From Raffaelea ambrosiae (lineage: Eukaryota > Ascomycota > Sordariomycetes > Ophiostomatales > Ophiostomataceae), in assembly GCA_002778195.1 (NCBI GenBank), contig PCDI01000007.1, positions 95,735 through 159,734 on the forward strand: 64,000 nucleotides of DNA. The letters are read 5' to 3'. The position numbers were made by a program, and so were the translations under genes. The notes beneath the pieces were generated by a model. That model saw nothing but the letters and a program-made list of their open reading frames with translations. It did not search any database and had not been told where the DNA came from. Within the stretch, counting starts at the first letter, position 1; the number at the start of each line of letters is the position of its first letter. Below, piece after piece: positions 37,898 through 49,124 of this stretch.

Positions 37898-40767
37898 ATC
37901 TTTCGATGGCAAGCAAGATTGCGAGATTGTCGGCGTTGGAGACCTGCACTGGAATCCATAAATGCCCACGTAACCGTTGCAATTGTCGGGCACTCCCCGC
38001 CGACCCAGAACTTGGGGATGGACGTCTGGGAACGGCAGGTTGCCTTGGACGACGCAGGACGACTGCAACGGCGGCGCAGAAGAGGGGAAGACACTGGGAA
38101 AGGGAATAATAATCGAGAACAATTGGATTAAATTGGGGCGTAACTAGCGGTTACATGTACAAAAAGCAAGCAAAAACATGGCAATAGTACTAATTACCAG
38201 AAACCAGGTCCTGGCAGGAGCGGCAAGAACGGTCGGCGCCCGCTTCTCTGCATCACAGGTCACGCACCATCCCCAGCAGTGTGCGGGCTAGCCAGCCCAC
38301 ATGCACAGAGAAGGCAAGCACTTCACCCACCACCCTGCACCCTGTCGTTTGCTCCTTCCCTGTCATGGCCAGAACGACGTCTCATACTTGCCGTGTACGA
38401 GCATCTCACTCCATCGTGCTTGCCAAATCAAGACAAGCCACAAGCGCCCACAGGGAGATGGAAAATTACCTGCCATGCTTTCGTGGTTGCATTTTTGGTC
38501 TCTCTTCGGTATCGCCTCGGACACTTCTTTTTCTCGCCTCTTCTCGTCGTTTTCTCTCCGAGAACCACCACGTCCCGCCCTCCCCCTTCATCCTCCCACC
38601 CCCACCCTGGAGGCTGATCATGGTCCATCCTCCAGGAGCCAATGTGCCTTCTAAGGCTATGGGCTCGTCTCCTGCTTGGCTAACTTGTCTACTACTATAG
38701 ATTTGTGATGCCGACGTTTTGTATCGTCGACCTTGCTTTGCTTGCCAGATATCTGACATGCACACGCATATACTCACACTCACACGCACACACGTCCTGC
38801 AGGCGTACTTTCCTTAGACCCTGACTCCTGCCACCCCCTGTCGACAACGAGCATCCAGCTCGACAGCCACTTGGCCCTCCCAGTCTGCAGCACTAAGGCA
38901 CAACCCTGCATGCATGCATATGCCTCGTGCCCATTGGGCCCATGCCCCGTTGGAGGGGGCGTGCTCTTTAGCCTCGACGCCAATGTCCAAAATCACCAAA
39001 GCTTCCAGAGACAGCATGCTTGCCGTCCTGAAGGCCACCGGAGGCCATGCGGCACCGGCGCAAGACAGCACCGTCGTCCAAGAAGACGGCCTTGCGCCTT
39101 GAAGGGGGGGTTCTTCTAAGCTTGGCCTAGACGACCACCTCGCTTGACAGGACGTGCCAGTCATCTGCACTGTGTTCTCCCCCTTCTCCCTTCCATGCCA
39201 CGAAGGACGACCGGAGTATGCATGCTCTTCTTTACCGGCCACGGAGAGACACTAGAGCGACGCGCCGTTGCACTAATGTAGCTGCCAAGTAATACTGCTG
39301 GCTGTATGTAAGTGCTGTCACGCCCCCTGGCTTCATCCTGGCCCTGCTCTCTACGAATATCGTCACACCTCTTCGCTATCTTTCCCATGTTCTGATGATC
39401 TGCTCTCTTTACTCCTGTCCAGCCCGTTTTACTATGTAACAATTGCTCTTCTTGTCTCCTCCCACTTCGTCCCTCCTTGGACTCACTTCGTGTCCACAGT
39501 TCTCTCCCCGGCATAGCTGACCTATCGACAGCTTTGTTGTTCTGTCTGCTGTCTGCTGTCTGCCTGTCTATCGAGCGTCGAGCCCGTTCAACGCCTCCTG
39601 CCTTGTTTGCAGACACACTGCTGCCGTGAAACGCAGACTGAGCATTGGCCGCCCCCACCTTCAAGGGCCTTCCAAGGGCGGCGAGGGAGTCTATTGTAGT
39701 CGAGGCTTTGTTCCCTTTTGAGAGAACACAGGCTATCTGTCACTCATTCATGCTGCCAGACCTCAGCTTCTTGCCTGCTGCACGGAGATCCTCACTATCC
39801 CTTGCAACCTGCTTCTGCCCAACCCTCCTCTGGTGTGTGTTTCTCTCTAGACACTCCCCTTCCCAGGTTGCTTTTGCCTACACTCCCCTCTTCTTATTGC
39901 ATAGTACCAACACAGACCCCTGCTCGTCCCCATTTCCAGTCCCTGTCGAGACGGGGTGATGTTGGTTTGCTGTGGGTCTGCTGAATGTTGCGGATTGTTC
40001 AGCCAGCACCTCACTGCAAGCCTACTGTAAGATACTGTCCCTCGTATCTTACGCTGTCGTTTCCACAGAACGAAGATAATCAGACGACACTCCAGCACTC
40101 TATCCTTGCAATTTTTATTGTGTGGTATGAACCAAACGTGGCCCATTCTGGAAATAAGCGAAGAGCGTCCAACTGGCATTATCTGAAAGGGGCAGGAGCT
40201 TGGTCTTCAGCAACCCCTATGACATCCTGCTGCCTCTGTCTATAATCCTACAAGGACGCATCGACCACCATATAAGCGAGCACGGACTCGTGAACAATAA
40301 ACGACAGAAAACGAGAACCCAATACCCATAAGTGTCTTCACGTCTTTGGCTGCCAGCCTCTCTGGACTCTACCACATACTCTTGCCAACCACAGACGCAG
40401 CCGCTATTCCACACTATTCTTTGTTTTTGACGAGAACCATCAAAATTCAGTGCACTTTGCTGCAATCGCCACCATCACTGGGCCAGATGTGGAGGAAGAA
40501 CTCCTGCCCAATCACTCATTGCACAACTGCTCTTCTACAGCTACTTCCACAAAGCCCGAGGTCGTACCTGGCTCGTCTGACTACAGAATTTCTCCGTCTC
40601 CGGTCATCTTTTGTGCGCCACCTGTACATCCTACTCTGTCCCCCTGCTGCTCGTGGCAGATATAGTTGTAACGGCGACACCCACAAACTTCCCTGTTACA
40701 TCTGTTACCGACCGCACCACCACCTTCCACCAAGGAGCAGTATCTATACTTCTGTTGCCGCCCAGAA

Positions 40768-43700
40768 ATGCCGGTTCCTCGGCCGGGTCGCTTGGTGGAC
40801 GTGGCCGCCTCTCCCGCAGGCAGTGGCGGCTTTGACGGGGGAACAAGACAGGTCCGGGACCAGAATCTGGTGCCGGCATCTTTGCCCGACCGCCTCTCTC
40901 TTTCAGGACTCTCCGAGACAGACATGATGACGAACGGTGCACCAAAGGTCCCAAAGCGGTCTGTTGTGCGTTCCAGTGTTGCATGCGCCCATTGCCGCCA
41001 AGCCAAGGTCAAGTGCGAGAATGATGGCGGCCAAAGACCCTGCCATACTTGCATCAGAACCGGCCGAAAATGCGAATATGCAAACTCGAACCTAGTATTG
41101 TCAAGACGGACCTCAAACTCCAGGCCTCTATTGATCTCCTCGGCTGCTGCTGCGGGCAGTGGCTCCCTGAAGCGGGACGACCTCGATCGTGCATCTGAAC
41201 GTGCCTCCGACCATGGGCCCGACCGCAAACGACAGAAAAGAGTATACGATGCGCGTCGTCTTGATCCCCAGTCCTCTGGTGCCTTTTACGCAGATGAGGT
41301 GTTATTTGCGTCGTATTTGACAGAGACCATGTGGACCGAGATATTCGAAATCTACCGCCTTCACTTCGCCACCGAGCTCCCCTTTCTCCATGTGCCCACG
41401 CTGAAAGAAAGGATGGGGGACAAATTTCAGACGAACGTTAGCCGCCGTTCTCACGAAACCAACCTTGTGCTTCTCGGTGTGCTCACGCTGACTGCTCGCT
41501 TCCACACGAACCTTGTCCAGTACGTCACCCACAAGCTGAACCATGGCAGCAGCAAGGTTCGATCAGGTGGTCTGCTCAAACCTGATCCATGGGCAGCCTC
41601 AGAATTTTACTCGTGTGAGCTGGACAAGGCTCTCGGGACATCTCGAACAAGCATGAACCCCATCAGCGTCGAACGGGTCCAAGTGTACCTCATGATGGGC
41701 TTATACGAATGGAGCCAGGCAAAGGAACGAGGTGGTTACGCGGCCTGGATGCACGTCGGCACTGCTATTCGTATGGCCCAGGCGCTTGGCCTGTGCTTTG
41801 ACGACAAGCATAGCCGTACACCGTCTTCGCCAGAGTTGCCCACACCGCCGGGCAATAGCCGTTTGTCCCCAAGATCGTCGATCGCAGATACCAGTCCCAC
41901 AGCTTCTGGGGCGGACGCCGGGGTGGGAGCCATCCAGGAACCGCCATCCAGCGATACGTCTGGCGCATCGCCTCCAAGGACCACGACATTGAGTCCAGAG
42001 TCGGCGTCAGATGTCTTTGTCATGAAGGAGGTGCGGCGCAGGACAATGTTCAGCTGCTTCATTCTCGACCGTATATTGTGCTGCGGATTCGATCGCATGT
42101 TTGCTGTCAGCTCCGAAAATCTCCAGATACAACTGCCTTGTTCCGAAGTCAACTTTGGCCTTGCAGAAGAGGTTCAGACGGGGTTTTTGCAAACGCGTAT
42201 TTCAAGTAGCCCGGCCGGCAGTATCCAGAACGCAATGGCTACCCACGACAGCGTAATGGCTCGCTTCATTCAACTGGTTCATATTTGGGGGGAGATCAGC
42301 AAATACAGTTTCCGTGGTGGCCGACTTAATGAGACGAGGCCGCCTTGGGAAGAAACGGAGTTCCGACGGCTTGATCGTGCGCTTGATAAGTTTTATGCCG
42401 GCTTGCCGCCTTCACTGAAACTATCCAGAGTCGTTTACCACGGGCACGAGCAATACAATGAGTCGAGCACATATGTGTCCCTGCATATGTTAGGATCTGT
42501 TTGCAGGATTATGCTACACCGAGAGTTCGTCCCCTTCATCCCGATCCGGTGTTCGAGCCCAAGTGGACCCTTGGATGAGCCAACATTTCCGGAAGACGCC
42601 GCTCCTCCGGGATTCTGGGCCGAGAGTGCTGAGCACCTTTTCAAGGCTGCCAAGGATATCGTCGACCTCATCGAATTGTGTCAGCCACGCAATAAGCTAC
42701 CTATGTCAGCACTGGTTGTTTTTGCAGTTTGGACGGCTGCCTTTGTCGGAATATACGCGTGGCACTTCCCCCAGCTTGATGTCAAGAGGCACATGCTAGG
42801 AGAATACGATGGCGGCTACAGCATTGGGTGTGCCTACGGGCACGGCAATGACGCGGGTGAAGCCATTGACAGCTACGGACCGACAGGCACGACGTTTGCA
42901 ACTTTGTCGGCCATGTCCTCCTGGCTCCAGATGGCGGGCACCTATGTTAAGTATTTTGGGGAGATGGACAAATTTTACCATAATGTCAAAGACGACTATT
43001 TCAAGCATGTAGCCCAAAATGGTGGCGAGACGGACAAGTACGGTGTCCGTATGGGTGGTGCAGGTGGTGGTCTGGAGGAGTGGAAGCTGCATGGGCGTAA
43101 GGTGACAAACAACGGCACAATTCGCCCGGAAGACGCACTTGTCGAAACGGCCGATCAGTCACCGGTCAGCAGCTTGTTCAGTGTTCCGGACGGCAGCTCT
43201 GTGGCCGGCTCCGAGAGTGGCACTGTGACCTACGCCATCAGCACAAAGAACCACAACAACCACGCAATAGCGACAACGACTAGCTGCGACCCAGCAACTG
43301 AGGTGCCCAGGTCTGTGCCTGCCAATACCTTCCCCCCCTTTTCCAACAGGACCTGGGTGAAGCCGGACGAGGCAACCGTTACGACAGCGGCACCGGAAAA
43401 GCCCGTGGTATCAATTGTAGGAGCCGACGGAGAAGTCAATGTGCCGATCGATGGCTTGCTTCCACAGTGCCTACCACAGCAGACATCATTTCTGCAGCCG
43501 TCGCCGCAGGTTACAGAACAACTGTGGGAAGACTATTCGCCGCCGCCACAGCATCCGGTCTCAATGCCTCAGCTGCTGCAGGGCCTGTCCTCGTCATCGC
43601 CGCACACCCACTTGCACGAACCGCCTTCGTTCGGGGGGGCGGGCCTGGTGTATGATGTGGATGTTCAGCGGTACGTCAACCGCCATGAAGGAATGCGATG

Positions 43701-43854
43701 GCAAGAGGCCGACCCGGCCTGTGGCTCCGAACACCTCGCTCATCTGGACTGGAAGAGTCGATGTCGAGACGAACCATGCAGCATGTACCCATATGCTCCG
43801 AATGGCCGCACGTACGAGAGTGGACATTGCACGCCACCAGGCGGATGGTGTTGA
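40768..43854 (+). CDS. Zn2Cys6 fungal transcription factor with fungal-specific middle homology domain
   Basis: Predicted nuclear DNA-binding regulator of 1028 residues in one exon. The binuclear zinc cluster CX2CX6CX8CX2CX6C is complete: Cys73, 76, 83, 92, 95 and 102 (CAHCRQAKVKC ... CHTCIRTGRKC). A basic DRKRQKR segment after it is a likely nuclear signal. The fungal_trans domain (about 200-480) shows HVPTLKERMGDKF, GGYAAWMHVGTAIRMAQALGL and EVRRRTMFSCFILDRILCCGFDRMF. These are split by a Ser/Pro-rich insert (about 350-405), as is common in this class. The C-terminal 300 residues are low-complexity with a Gln/Ser/Pro-rich tail. An alternative start at Met53 (MMTNG) would leave the zinc cluster intact. 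No pathway-specific neighbour suggests its targets. Confidence 0.92.
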   Translation: MPVPRPGRLVDVAASPAGSGGFDGGTRQVRDQNLVPASLPDRLSLSGLSETDMMTNGAPKVPKRSVVRSSVACAHCRQAKVKCENDGGQRPCHTCIRTGRKCEYANSNLVLSRRTSNSRPLLISSAAAAGSGSLKRDDLDRASERASDHGPDRKRQKRVYDARRLDPQSSGAFYADEVLFASYLTETMWTEIFEIYRLHFATELPFLHVPTLKERMGDKFQTNVSRRSHETNLVLLGVLTLTARFHTNLVQYVTHKLNHGSSKVRSGGLLKPDPWAASEFYSCELDKALGTSRTSMNPISVERVQVYLMMGLYEWSQAKERGGYAAWMHVGTAIRMAQALGLCFDDKHSRTPSSPELPTPPGNSRLSPRSSIADTSPTASGADAGVGAIQEPPSSDTSGASPPRTTTLSPESASDVFVMKEVRRRTMFSCFILDRILCCGFDRMFAVSSENLQIQLPCSEVNFGLAEEVQTGFLQTRISSSPAGSIQNAMATHDSVMARFIQLVHIWGEISKYSFRGGRLNETRPPWEETEFRRLDRALDKFYAGLPPSLKLSRVVYHGHEQYNESSTYVSLHMLGSVCRIMLHREFVPFIPIRCSSPSGPLDEPTFPEDAAPPGFWAESAEHLFKAAKDIVDLIELCQPRNKLPMSALVVFAVWTAAFVGIYAWHFPQLDVKRHMLGEYDGGYSIGCAYGHGNDAGEAIDSYGPTGTTFATLSAMSSWLQMAGTYVKYFGEMDKFYHNVKDDYFKHVAQNGGETDKYGVRMGGAGGGLEEWKLHGRKVTNNGTIRPEDALVETADQSPVSSLFSVPDGSSVAGSESGTVTYAISTKNHNNHAIATTTSCDPATEVPRSVPANTFPPFSNRTWVKPDEATVTTAAPEKPVVSIVGADGEVNVPIDGLLPQCLPQQTSFLQPSPQVTEQLWEDYSPPPQHPVSMPQLLQGLSSSSPHTHLHEPPSFGGAGLVYDVDVQRYVNRHEGMRWQEADPACGSEHLAHLDWKSRCRDEPCSMYPYAPNGRTYESGHCTPPGGWC

Positions 43855-44137
43855 ATTGGCGCTGCCTCTTGGCCTCAAATAACGACTGCCCAGCCGCCTC
43901 ATGCTCAAATTGATGTGGACAGGACGTTGGGGCGACAGGAGGACTGCACGAGCGGTACGCTGTTTGTTATATGAACGTTTAGGAATTACGTTTCTTTGGG
44001 CAGAACTCGTTCTTGTTTAGCCTTTGTCATTTGGCTCTTTTAGATTTTCTTTCTGATTTGGTTTACCCCTGTGTTTTCTCTTTGATTCTTCTTTCCTTGC
44101 TCTCCTCTATTTTCGATTCGAATTTATGTCACTTTTT

Positions 44138-44176
44138 GCTTTCCTGCTTTCCTGCTTTCCTGCTTTCCTGCTTTCC
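44138..44176. repeat. 8-bp tandem repeat GCTTTCCT, about five copies
   Basis: Near-perfect pyrimidine-only (apart from G) tandem array about 280 bp after the stop of the Zn2Cys6 gene. It is probably in or just past its 3' UTR. Confidence 0.9.
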
Positions 44177-44213
44177 CCTGCGCCCTGCTTTAATTTTGTT
44201 GTTGGGATACCAG

Positions 44214-44414
44214 TTATGGCCTTTGTGTGCTAAATGAGAATTGCTGTATTTTGGTCACATGAGCTCCTAATTCACACAGCCCAAGCTTTGCCAATGTTTT
44301 GCCAATCGCCTCAGAAAGCTTGGCGCCGACAACCACCTCGTTGAGCAGCTGATTGGGAGTCTTTTTTACATAGTAGCCCATAGAGCTGCGCCGGCACATC
44401 GACAAAAATAGCAT
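44214..44414 (-). CDS. Small open frame of doubtful status
   Basis: ATG at 44414 (MLFLSMCRRSSMGYY onward) encodes 66 residues, with a coding-like middle (NQLLNEVVVGAKLSEAIGK) followed by TLAKLGLCELG. Codons in that stretch are rich in GTC, GGC, GCC and AAG, as in true genes nearby. The reading frame is open for six more codons upstream without ATG. A CTCGTTTGCCAG sequence just before it could be a splice acceptor, which would make this a terminal exon. I recognise no family. It may be a short gene, a relic or chance. Confidence 0.2.
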   Translation of the reverse strand: MLFLSMCRRSSMGYYVKKTPNQLLNEVVVGAKLSEAIGKTLAKLGLCELGAHVTKIQQFSFSTQRP

Positions 44415-45720
44415 TGCTTGTTCTGCTGGCAAACGAGGCAGGGGAACGAGAACTCAGCCGCGGCTTTGGCCAAAGTCCACTCTCAGTGCACTACTCGTAA
44501 CTACGGCGTATCTCACGCGTGCAAGTAAGCTTAGCGTCCCAAGCAATCCGCCATGCAGTTGTTAGGGACTGCTGCCAACCTCGATGCGTACTAGCTTGCC
44601 GGTCTAAACCTGGAAGCCACACCCAACGCTCAGCCGCGAAACGCATCTCCGCGTACTTGTCTGTTCTAGGAAAGCAGGAACAGGTCATAGGCACGGCTTC
44701 GGAGAATGGCAGCCTCCAGCCATCGGAAATACCATCGCACATTGTCACATATAGAGTACCTTCTTGTGAGTTTGCACTGCCACGATGTTCGTACGGATGT
44801 TGCTGTTTTCTGTGCTATTCCAGCTAGCTGATTGGAAAGAACAGTGTCTAGAGCAACTACGAGTCTCTACAAGTAACTACAGCAGAAATATTCGATCCAC
44901 AGATCACTGTCCTTGGGATGTTTTGATTCTTATGTGGTTATTTACCTTGTCCGATGCGTTCTTGTCCTGTGCAGCAGTTGCTGACAGCTCGCTTCTCCAT
45001 TTGCCAACAGCCCCTGACCAGCAAGCAAGATACCTGGCGAGCAAGCGACTGTTTCTTCAGTGACAACGAAACGACCGTACGGCCTGTTCTTGCTCAACTG
45101 GGATGCCTGTCTCCACAGGGGCTGAGCTGCGAATGGAGTGTGTTTTCGGGCTGCCAAGCTGGTGCCGTCTCGGGAGATCGTGGGCTGTCCTAGAGACCCA
45201 CCCCGTTGGTCCTCCTTGGAAGGCTCGTCGCCCGCTTCTGGGCAAAACGAACGCAAACGGCAGACCAGACCGACATCAGCCTCACGCGTACACCGTACAT
45301 GGCTCAAGCAAGCAGTGGCTGGCCAGGCAGGGCCCGGACCTGTGTGCCAGCAAATATCCGAAGCCCCTGTCTCATTTGTTTTGCCTGCTCGTCCGGGGCT
45401 GCACAGGCATTTTCGGCTTGTAACTGGATGGCAGGCCCGTCTGCAGACTCTCCTCCCAACGACCGTGCTAGTGCAACTGGTTGCTTCATGCTGGTCCGAC
45501 GCCAGACAGCGTGGCTGACGGCCAGGCCGGTGCTAGATCGCCTGGGGCTGGGCTTTCTGGTGCCAAACGTGGGCGAGATGGGAGGGCGAGCACCACGGTC
45601 CATTGCCGCCGCCCCATGACAGCCAGTCCGTCCATGTGGAAAGAAGCTTGGTGGACAGCTTTGGGCTGAACTCTGGACAAAAGCAGGCGGAGCCGAAGTG
45701 GCCCCCCCTCCGAGCAGTGA

Positions 45721-45842
45721 GTATATTATATCTCGACTGGTGCCTCGTTCCATTGCACAAGTGTCCGTCTGCTCTCCATCGCTCGTTCCAGGTTGGGAAG
45801 TTGTCTCCAAGTTTTTTTTTTCTTTACTTTCTTTCTGTTCAG
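45721..45842 (+). promoter_or_regulatory. Probable core promoter of the S28 protease gene
   Basis: GTATATTATATC at 45721-45732 is TATA-like and lies about 215 nt before the ATG. A pyrimidine-rich stretch (about 45814-45842, TTTTTTTTTCTTTACTTTC) follows, as is common near fungal transcription starts. The ATG at 45947 sits in a good context (ACCACCATGA). The assignment rests on position and composition only. Confidence 0.35.
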
Positions 45843-45946
45843 GGTGTTCTGTTCTCGTCCCGAGCCTCGTTCACTCTTAACCACCCTCGTCCTTTTTTTG
45901 TTTTGTTTATCCTCCGTTTCCCGTCCATCGAATCCCCCTAACCACC

Positions 45947-47830
45947 ATGAAGTCATCGTCTCTCTGGGCAGCTGCCCTTCTGCTCGTGGGCCAGTCTGCG
46001 GGCTTGGCATCGGCCTTCCAGTTCCATGCCGCTTCCGAGAGAATAATATCACCCATTGTCTTCTATTCCCCCGACGGCACAACCACAACGGCCACATCCG
46101 TGTCCGCATCGGCGTCCGCATCGACGCCTGCAAGCACAGCAGCAGTCACGGCCGGCGACAAGGCCTCCGTGGTTCTCAATCCTGCGCTTGACCCACTCCG
46201 GGCCAGACTCGGCAAGGTTTTGCCCAGGCTTCCCACCATGGCGGTTGCAGTCGATTCCGAGCCGGATGACGGGGTCGACAACTGGGTGTTGCCAGATGGG
46301 ACCAAGTACTCCAACAGCACTTTCCAGCAGCCCGTTGACCACTTCAACGCATCGGAAGGCACGTTTGCCAATCGGTTCTGGTTCTCGACGAAATACTGGA
46401 AGGGTCCTGGGTCGCCCGTCATCTTGTTTATGCCGGGAGAAGTGGATGCCAGTCAATACTTGTTCATGTTTACGAATGGGATGCTTAGTGGTTTGTACGC
46501 CGAAACATTCGGCGCTTTGGTTATCGTCTTGGAACGTGTGTATACCCCCCCCCGTCTTTTCTTCCCCAGCCAAAATCAAACAATGGCAAATGATCGTCTC
46601 GGCAAATGATCTCGTCTCAGCTGACAACCGAACCCCCAACAATTAGACCGGTATTTTGGCAAGTCGCTGCCGTTCGACACTTTCACCGCCGAGACGCTCC
46701 GGTTCCTGGAGCTGCCCCAAAGCATGAAGGATGTCACAAACTTTGCCATGAACAGCTTCGACTTGGGCGGTGATCTTGGCTCTTCTGAGACGGCTGACCA
46801 GGTTCCCTGGATCCTCATGGGCGGATCGTACCCGGGTGCGCTGACCGCCTGGATCCAGCAAAAGGAGCCGGGCGTGTTCTGGGCCTACCACGCCAGCTCG
46901 GCCGTGGTCGAGACCAAGACCGACTTTTCCGACTACTTTCTGCCGATCAGGGAGGCCCTGCCCTCCAACTGCAGCGCCGATATTCGGGCCGTCGTCCGCT
47001 ACGTGGACCACGTGTTGGACGTCGGCACGGCGGACGAGATTGCCGCTCTCAAGACCGCGTTTGGCGCGCCGCAGTTGCGCAACGACGACTTCACCCATCT
47101 CTTGGCCACGCCTTTGATAAGATGGCAAGACGCCCCCGACGCTGTCTACGCGTTCTGTGACATCATCGAGAACACCACGGGGACCGACCTCCTGCCGTCG
47201 CACCCAGGCCCCATCGGCCTCACCATGGCCCTGGAACGCTATGCAGAGATTGTCCGCGACGAATTCGCCTTGGTGTGTGTCGTGGACGGCGTAGACCAGT
47301 GCGACAGCTACAACAGCAGCAACTACGACGTGCTGTTCAACACGCCCAACGACATCGAAGACGGCTACCGTGCGTGGATGTGGCTGTGCTGCAACAACCC
47401 GTTCGGCTGGTTCCAGGTCGGCCCCAAGGTCTCGGACGGGTCGAACGTTGTGTCCAAGTATATCGACGTCAACTACGTGCAGCGCCAGTGCCCCCTGCTC
47501 TTCCCCGAGACCAACGGATACATGTCCGGGTCGGAGACCGGCTGGACACCCGAGCATCTGAACATCTTCACGGGCGGCTACGACGCACCCTTTGAGCGGG
47601 TGCTCTTTGTGAACGGCGAGCTGGACCCGTGGCGGGACGTCACCGTGTCGTCCGATACCCGGGTCGACGGCCGGCGCTCGGGCACCAAGGACATGCCCAT
47701 CTTTGTGGTGCCCAACGGCAACCACTGTCCAGAACTCAACGCAGTCGAAAACGACGATATGCCGGACCTGTACTCGGACATGGTCGGGATCATGGCCGGC
47801 TGGCTGCAGGAGTACAAGGATACGCACTAA
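45947..47830 (+). CDS. Secreted serine peptidase, family S28 (prolyl carboxypeptidase-like)
   Basis: Predicted extracellular peptidase cleaving after proline in acidic conditions, by family. Exons 45947-46535 and 46647-47830 give 590 residues. A hydrophobic signal peptide (WAAALLLVGQSAGLASA) precedes a Ser/Thr/Ala-rich prosegment. Family motifs are FQQPVDHF, FANRFWFSTKYW and GPVILF-like SPVILFMPGE. Catalytic residues are Ser257 (GGSYPG), Asp523 (GELDPW) and His556 (GNHCPE). The intron (111 nt) has an unusual GTGTGT donor after GAAC. Of the three overlapping GT choices, only this one yields the family motif EHRYFGKS across the junction (acceptor AATTAG). Several Asn-X-Ser/Thr sites (NSTF, NASE, NCSA, NTTG) suggest glycosylation. 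It could pair functionally with the OPT peptide transporter nearby, but that is inference. Confidence 0.93.
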
Positions 47831-47865
47831 AAGAGATGCGTGCATGGGTTGATTCTGATCTTCTT

Positions 47866-47932
47866 GGGAGGAGGGAAAGGGAGGGAAAGGGAGGGAAAGG
47901 GAGGGAAAGGCAGGGAAAGGGAGAAGCATTTC
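47866..47932 (+). repeat. G-rich 10-bp tandem repeat GAGGGAAAGG downstream of the S28 gene
   Basis: Five to six copies of GAGGGAAAGG starting 36 nt after the stop codon. The sense strand has many closely spaced GGG runs (GGGAGGGAAAGGGAGGG), which meets the usual G-quadruplex pattern, so the mRNA 3' UTR could fold into such a structure. Confidence 0.9.
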
Positions 47933-48905
47933 TATAGTTTTGCATAATTGTCTGGCGTTTTTTTTTTGTTTTTGTGCGCGTTGGGACTTTTTCTTTGCGT
48001 TGCGTTGAATGCTTCCATCCCATCCTGCAAGCTACACAAATCTTGAGAATTTTCTATAGGTAGTATAATATTTTCAAAGCAAATTTGGTATCATAATTGT
48101 GTAGATATTTGTATTGTACAGCTTTGAAAATGGAAAAAAAAACTAGCTTGGAAAAGTATTTCTTTACAATTAGGTGCACATATACTGCTTCTTTTGTCTT
48201 GCATAACAGTACTGCTGTGTCCGAGTTTTGACTTTCGGGGTGTATCGTCCTCATGTTGTTTCATCGCATCATTGTCTGCCCGGCCTCACTCACTTATTTT
48301 CCACCCACCCATCCGTATTGCAACACATATCTTTTTCTCTTCCCACCTGTTCCTTTCTTTCTTTTTTTGGCTGCAGCCAAGTCCCACGCAAAAAAAACAT
48401 TCGCTACCCTCTGTTATATATATATGCCTCCTTTTCTAAATTCCTTTACCTTGGCTTTTGCTCTGGCTGTGCATGGCGTTTGGTTCCTGTCTGCATCTGT
48501 TGATTGGTATTTCTCCTTTTCTCTGCGGTCGACCTAGCTCAAGCTTTCTCGTCTATGTCTTTTTGTTTCAACTTTCTGTCTGTAGGTTTTTTGTCCTCTT
48601 CCGCCGCTGCGCTGTCCGCTTGGCTTCGTCTTCTTCCACCGATGCTTGATTTTTGGCAACTTTTTATTTTCGCGGTTTCGTCGGTGTGCTTTCCGATTAA
48701 GCCGGCCAAGACTACCAAGCTGAACAAGAACAGCAGTCTCTCCTTCTCGGTCCTAGTGTTTTCATCAAGCTTGCTCCAAGGTGGCCCCAATGCTGTAGCT
48801 GCCAGCGGCCATCGCAACAGGCTGCTACTTCCATTCAGGGCTTTGCTGTCCCATATCGTCCTCTGTCGTCATCGACATCGAGTCCCCTCCTTCCTGTTGG
48901 CACCC

Positions 48906-48950
48906 CGACCATCCCGACCATCTCGATCATCTCGACCATCCTGACCATCT
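48906..48950. repeat. 9-bp tandem repeat CGACCATCC/T, five copies
   Basis: Five consecutive units (CGACCATCC, CGACCATCT, CGATCATCT, CGACCATCC, TGACCATCT) about 175 bp beyond the stop of the importin gene. Confidence 0.9.
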
Positions 48951-49124
48951 TGAGCCGTCTGACTTTGAACTCGTCGGACTTTCGTCGAATCCTCCTTCGC
49001 GACCACCGGCCATTCCCAATGTGCTTCCCGCAAAGCTTCCCCCCTTCGTAGTACTAGTGTTACTACTCTCTGAATAGCAACAACCTCTTTCTCCTGCCCC
49101 GCTATCCCACATGGCACCGGCATC

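Larger units (their letters stand above)
32893..40767. other. Gene-poor region of 7.9 kb with scattered minisatellites
   Basis: This is the longest gene-free stretch here. It contains the divergent flanks of the spartin-like gene (left) and the Zn2Cys6 regulator (right). Repeats include CTAGAAGGG x5 (33010-33053), CA (37632-37648), GCAC (37661-37692), and CGATTGT/CGATTAT (37854-37897). I examined the longer open frames (for example 36.5-37.0 kb) and found no conserved motif, plausible start or intron structure. The right-hand few hundred bases are CT-rich and include CATATAAG near 40270, a possible TATA-like element of the regulator. Confidence 0.6.
43855..45946. other. Intergenic: Zn2Cys6 gene 3' flank and S28 protease promoter
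   Basis: 2.1 kb between two plus-strand genes. An 8-bp tandem repeat (GCTTTCCT) lies at 44138-44176, just beyond the regulator. A small minus-strand open frame at 44214-44414 is listed separately. The last 230 bp hold the likely S28 promoter. Other open frames here lack recognisable features. Confidence 0.65.
47831..49124. other. Intergenic between convergent S28 protease and importin genes
   Basis: 1.3 kb shared 3' flank. It contains a G-rich 10-bp array (47866-47932), AT-rich DNA at 48040-48200 and a 9-bp repeat (CGACCATCC) at 48906-48950. No gene is recognised. Confidence 0.7.
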
